Source: JAAYCI01 sp964371725 (lineage in GTDB: Bacteria; Bacillota; Clostridia; Oscillospirales; Ruminococcaceae). From it: a stretch of DNA of 64,000 nucleotides. Both the position numbers and the translations under genes were made by a program. A model generated the notes under the pieces. It ran no database searches, had not been told where the DNA came from, and saw nothing but the letters and a program-made list of their open reading frames with translations. The stretch is taken from contig CAYJNQ010000004.1 in assembly GCA_964371725.1 (NCBI GenBank), forward strand, positions 1-64,000. The letters are read 5' to 3'. Shown in pieces: positions 60,621 to 64,000 of the stretch (position 1 is the stretch's first letter; every line of letters begins with the position of its first letter).

Positions 60621-62200
60621 CGAACCTATATTTTGTCGTCGTTCCGGTTCTTTGTGCTGTGCTATGCTACTCTATTCCCAAATTCCCACTTAGGCTGTTT
60701 GCCATTTTGGTGGAGCTGGGTCTTTTCGTCTATTTCCTTTTTGTTTTTGTGCGTGTGGTGAACGAGGGAACCCTCACCGACCTATTGGGGGCACAAAACC
60801 CGATACTGGGTATTTCACTCGTTGCAAACCGGTATACACTGGCACTTGTGGGGCTTTGCATCTTTCTGTTTTCCGCCTGTTTTCTTTACACGATGCATGA
60901 GGCATTTTTTGATGCAAAGTTTGTGATGTTGTTTTTGATACTGCAAGGCTTGCTGTGTGGTGTATTTTTAAGCGATGATTTGTTCAGTCTCTTTGTTTTG
61001 CTGGAAGTGGCCACCGTGGTGGTAGCCATTTTGATTATGTATAAGCGGGATATGCGCTCTGTGTACGACGGCATGGTCTATTTGCTCTCTCAAGTTATCT
61101 GTATGTTGTTTTACCTATTCGGCATTGGATATCTTTACAAAATATTCGGTGTTCTCTCCATTTCCGAAATCGCAACCAGGATGCCCCATACAGATCCAGA
61201 TGCTTTGCTCACACCCTTCGCCTTTATCATGACGGCCATTTGTTTGAAAAGTGCCTTTTTCCCCCTGTTCAGCTGGTTGCCTCGCGCCCATGCCACACCC
61301 AGTGCTCCCTCTGCCATATCGGCCATTTTATCGGGGTTGTATGTCAAAAACGGAATTTATCTTTTCTTTGTATTCATCACATTGTTTGCACCCGTTGCCA
61401 ACGATACTCCATTTTTCATTGTGGTGTCTGCCTGCACGGCCATTGTCGGTTTTGTGATGGCACTTTCCCAAACCGACATCAAATTGATCTTGGCCTTTCA
61501 CACCATTTCCCAAATCGGTTTGATAGCCCTGGGCCTTACCGTTCAAAGCGAACTTTCCACCTATGGCGCCTTGTACCATATCCTTTGCCATGCACTTTTC
61601 AAATCACTGCTGTTTTTGGCCGCAGGCATGGTGATAAAACAGTATAAGACACGGGACATCCGCAAGATCCGCGGGGTTTTTAAAACCATGCCGTTCACAG
61701 GATTTGCCATGATTTTGGGCATTCTCGGCATCAGCGGGGCACCGTTTTTCAATGCCTCTGTTTCCAAATACTTCATGCAATACGGCGTGAAGGACAGCCC
61801 TTTTGAAACACTGTTTCTTTTCATCAGTTTTGGAACCATTCTCTCCTTTGTAAAATATGCACATATGTTGTTAGGGCCGGGGCAAGCACGCATAGAACAG
61901 AGTAGGCAAAAGAAATTTGTGCTGCTTGTTTTGGGCTTTGCCTGCCTTTTGGGCGGCGTATTTGGAACGCTGTTTATGAACCTTTTGTTTGACACCACCT
62001 TGCACATAAGCCCTCTCTCGTATGCCGAAAAAAGCCTTGTCTACCTGGTTAGTGTTCTGCTTGCCTTTGCGCTTTACCGGCTTGTTCTATGCAAAAGCAA
62101 AAAACTGTATGCGCTGCGCAAAATTTCTTTTCACTTCCAGCAAATTGTCATGGCAATTTTGGGGTTTTACCTGGTTTTGCTCAGCTGTCTTCGCCTGTAA
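60617..62200 (+). CDS. mrpD: Mrp/Mbh antiporter subunit D (NuoN/M-like proton-pumping subunit)
   Basis: A 527-residue, about 14-helix subunit of the proton-translocating NuoL/M/N family. Key features are VLLEVATVVVAILIMYKRD (essential Glu), CLKSAFFPLFSWLPRAHATPSAPSAISAILSG (conserved Lys and the HATPSAPS signature), and LAFHTISQIGLIALGL and LFKSLLFLAAGMVI. It is the only large antiporter-like subunit here. Its 3' end overlaps the convergent DUF1667 gene by 20 bases. Confidence 0.95.
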   Translation: MTNLYFVVVPVLCAVLCYSIPKFPLRLFAILVELGLFVYFLFVFVRVVNEGTLTDLLGAQNPILGISLVANRYTLALVGLCIFLFSACFLYTMHEAFFDAKFVMLFLILQGLLCGVFLSDDLFSLFVLLEVATVVVAILIMYKRDMRSVYDGMVYLLSQVICMLFYLFGIGYLYKIFGVLSISEIATRMPHTDPDALLTPFAFIMTAICLKSAFFPLFSWLPRAHATPSAPSAISAILSGLYVKNGIYLFFVFITLFAPVANDTPFFIVVSACTAIVGFVMALSQTDIKLILAFHTISQIGLIALGLTVQSELSTYGALYHILCHALFKSLLFLAAGMVIKQYKTRDIRKIRGVFKTMPFTGFAMILGILGISGAPFFNASVSKYFMQYGVKDSPFETLFLFISFGTILSFVKYAHMLLGPGQARIEQSRQKKFVLLVLGFACLLGGVFGTLFMNLLFDTTLHISPLSYAEKSLVYLVSVLLAFALYRLVLCKSKKLYALRKISFHFQQIVMAILGFYLVLLSCLRL

Positions 62201-62564
62201 TTGCGGCGGGCACCACCCTTTCCATGCTGCGTGTGGTCACACAATTTGCTCCGGTTCCCAGCACATCTTCAAGCACAATGTCCCCACTGCACACCGGTGC
62301 TTTCAAACACAGCGCGTGCAACTCAGCCGCAGCCTTTCGCAGCAGGCCTTTGTCAATGGCTTTTGTCAGCTTAACCGGGCAGCGTCGGTGCAACGCTCCC
62401 TCAATGCACACTGTGGCCGTCAATACACGCACGGGATGCATCACTTCTTCTTTTCCATAAACGGCGCCGCGCTCGCAGCCGTGCCCACTCACAGCAAAAC
62501 CGGGGGCATCCTCCACCGAAAGCGTGCACCCTTTAGGGCACACAATGCACACAAGTTTTGTCAT
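62181..62564 (-). CDS. DUF1667 protein, putative metal/redox partner
   Basis: A 127-residue protein with CIVCPKGCTLSV at the N-terminus and GHGCERGAVYGKEEVMHPVRVLTATV, giving a four-cysteine site (C6, C9, C13 and one near C30) typical of DUF1667. Members sit next to GlpA-like and FAD-dependent oxidoreductases; a role as electron-transfer or assembly partner is inferred. Its ATG overlaps the stop of the oxidoreductase (ATGA). Confidence 0.92.
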   Translation of the reverse strand: MTKLVCIVCPKGCTLSVEDAPGFAVSGHGCERGAVYGKEEVMHPVRVLTATVCIEGALHRRCPVKLTKAIDKGLLRKAAAELHALCLKAPVCSGDIVLEDVLGTGANCVTTRSMERVVPAAITGEDS

Positions 62565-63820
62565 GGTTGCACCTCCACAAGCAAATCGCCCTTGGCCTTT
62601 TGCAAAACAGCCGGCGGTAGAGTAACGGTTTCCATCTCCCCCGGTGTCATGTGCTCACGCTTAAAAGAGGCCAATGTTTCACCCTCGCTCAGCACGCACA
62701 CACGACAGTTCGAAAATACATGCTTTGCCCTAAAATATACGCGCACAGATTGCCGCGTGTTTTTGTGCATCCGCTGGGGCACTGTGTGAGAAATTCCCGT
62801 TCCCACTTTTATGCACAGCACCTCTCCCCTTTGTTTCTCCACCGCATTTTTCAGCAAATAGTCTGCCGCCGCTTTCCCTGTGTGCTCACTTTCCTCGCTG
62901 ACAAAATCCACCAAATCATGCACTTGCAACACATTGCCGCAGGCGAATATCCACGGCAATGAAGTTTGCCGTGTTTCCAAAACAACGGCACCGCCTGTGT
63001 GCGGGTCTATCTCAATGTCTGCTTTGCGGCTCAGCTCGTTTTCCGCTATCAACCCTACGCTCAGCAGCACCGTATCACAAGAAAAGCACCGTTCGCTTCC
63101 CACAATTGAGTTGCGGTTTTCGTCTACCTCTGCCACCACCACCTCCTCTACGCGGTGTCTGCCGCGTATTTCTGTGATGGTGTGTGACAAAAGCAGCGGA
63201 ATACCAAAATCTTCAAGACACTGCACTACATTGCGGCGCAGGCCACTGCTGTAGGGCATAAGCTCTACGCAGGCCAGTACCTCTGCACCCGAAAGCGTGA
63301 GCCTGCGCGCCATAATAAGCCCGATATCGCCCGAACCCAAAATCACCACACGCCTACCCACCGTGTAGCCTTCCAAATTCAAGTAGCGCTGTGCCGTGCC
63401 TGCTGTGAGCACACCTGCCGGGCGGTCTCCCGGCACGGCAATGGCCCCCGCTGTGCGCTCGCGACATCCCATGGCCAGCACCACAGCCTTTGTGTGCACC
63501 ACACGATAGCCCTGCTCGGCGCTTACCATGTGCACCGTTTTGTCTTTGCCTATCTCAAGCACCATCGTGTTTGTGCAAAGCTCTATCTCGGTTTCTTTCA
63601 CGGCTTTCACAAAACGTTCTGCATATTCGGGGCCCGTAAGCTCTTGCCCAAAGCGGTGCAAACCAAACCCACTGTGAATGCACTGGTTTAAAATACCCCC
63701 GGCCTCGGCTTCACGCTCAACCAACAGAATGCGACGCACACCCTTTTCGTGGGCCGCAAGCGCCGCCGCCAACCCTGCAGGCCCTGCACCCACCACCAAA
63801 AGGTCATACCGATTGTCCAT
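62561..63820 (-). CDS. NAD(P)/FAD-dependent oxidoreductase of the GlpA-associated cluster
   Basis: A 419-residue flavoprotein: N-terminal FAD motif DLLVVGAGPAGLAAALAA, ILNQCIHSGFGLHRF, GCRERTAGAIAVPGDRPAGV, a second nucleotide-binding motif RVVILGSGDIGLIMARRL, and FACGNVLQVHDLVDFVSEES. This set matches the oxidoreductase encoded between GlpA-like dehydrogenase and DUF1667 in clostridia, thought to serve glycerol-3-phosphate oxidation. ATG 63820 has GGGAGGGGGAA upstream. Confidence 0.92.
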   Translation of the reverse strand: MDNRYDLLVVGAGPAGLAAALAAHEKGVRRILLVEREAEAGGILNQCIHSGFGLHRFGQELTGPEYAERFVKAVKETEIELCTNTMVLEIGKDKTVHMVSAEQGYRVVHTKAVVLAMGCRERTAGAIAVPGDRPAGVLTAGTAQRYLNLEGYTVGRRVVILGSGDIGLIMARRLTLSGAEVLACVELMPYSSGLRRNVVQCLEDFGIPLLLSHTITEIRGRHRVEEVVVAEVDENRNSIVGSERCFSCDTVLLSVGLIAENELSRKADIEIDPHTGGAVVLETRQTSLPWIFACGNVLQVHDLVDFVSEESEHTGKAAADYLLKNAVEKQRGEVLCIKVGTGISHTVPQRMHKNTRQSVRVYFRAKHVFSNCRVCVLSEGETLASFKREHMTPGEMETVTLPPAVLQKAKGDLLVEVQP

Positions 63821-64000
63821 GCTTCGGTTCCCCCTCCCGGTTTCTGTCCTCACACAAAACAAAGGAGCCCTCTTCCTCCAGCGGAATTTGTGTGGGGCAC
63901 ACCCCATGATGTTCTGCCAAAAGCGCCAAAACACGCGGTGAACAAAACCCACCCTGACAGCGGCCCATTCCGGGCCCACAGCGACGTTTCACACCCCCGA
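63804..64000 (-). CDS. GlpA-like dehydrogenase, C-terminal end (5' part outside window)
   Basis: Only about 65 C-terminal residues lie in the window and the frame stays open to the edge. They form a BFD-like [2Fe-2S]-binding tail: GVKRRCGPGMGRCQGGFCSP, the pattern at the end of anaerobic glycerol-3-phosphate dehydrogenase GlpA and relatives. It overlaps the downstream FAD gene by 17 bases, so they are one operon. Confidence 0.8.
   Translation of the reverse strand, partial: GGVKRRCGPGMGRCQGGFCSPRVLALLAEHHGVCPTQIPLEEEGSFVLCEDRNREGEPKHGQSV

Overview
The window is a chromosomal segment of an anaerobic, motile, Gram-positive-type bacterium, most likely a member of the Clostridia (Bacillota). This is inferred from gene content: LytTR/DUF3021 and BceAB-like modules, a YlqG/YlqH-like flagellar pair, a cheA-cheW-cheR-cheB block, oxygen-independent (early cobalt insertion) cobalamin synthesis, an Mbh-like cation antiporter, and a GlpA/FAD/DUF1667 oxidoreductase cluster. 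Both tRNA genes encode their CCA ends, and sigma-A promoters with 17-base spacers recur. No phage, insertion sequence or CRISPR array was seen. One 100-base run of N (13960-14059) marks an assembly gap.

Layout. 1-5.4 kb: the 3' part of an NCS1 nucleobase permease with an adenosine deaminase, a bidirectional terminator, a TauE/SafE exporter, tRNA-Leu(UAG), a Cys-tailed membrane protein, a lipoprotein cyclophilin and tRNA-Pro(GGG). 5.4-12.9 kb: a flagellar FliK/FlhB-like pair on the minus strand, divergent from cheA-cheW-cheR-cheB, followed by a PsiE-like membrane protein. 12.9-14.8 kb: a broken AarF/UbiB kinase gene containing the gap. 15-19.1 kb: the polyamine importer potABCD. 19.3-25.9 kb: a LytTR/DUF3021 pair, then a TetR regulator, response regulator, cytosolic histidine kinase and MacB/BceAB-like ABC exporter. 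26-30.4 kb: a diaminopentanoate-dehydrogenase-like enzyme with a large membrane protein, then a RibD-C/DHFR-like reductase behind a palindromic operator.

30.6-53.8 kb is the dominant feature: 26 minus-strand genes with no gap over 35 bases. They are read from one strong promoter through a cobalamin riboswitch with an intrinsic terminator. The order is cbiM-cbiN-cbiQ-cbiO/K-cbiD-cbiL-cbiF-cbiG-cbiH-cbiJ-cbiET-cbiA-cobT-cobU-cobS-cobU-like-cobC-cbiB-cobD-cbiP-btuR-cbiC-(precorrin-2 dehydrogenase)-hemC-cobA/hemD-hemB. Together they import cobalt, build uroporphyrinogen III from 5-aminolevulinate, make sirohydrochlorin, insert cobalt, complete the corrin ring, and attach the adenosyl group, aminopropanol linker and lower ligand. 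The cobalt-transport ATPase and the cobalt chelatase are fused in one polypeptide.

53.8-64 kb: a chemoreceptor with a CZB-like metal site in its extracytoplasmic domain, a DUF2238-like membrane protein, a DUF815 AAA+ ATPase, a divergent MrpEFG-MbhD-MbhE/MrpB-MrpC-MrpD cation antiporter operon without a NuoL-like MrpA, and, converging on it, DUF1667, a FAD oxidoreductase and the 3' end of a GlpA-like dehydrogenase.
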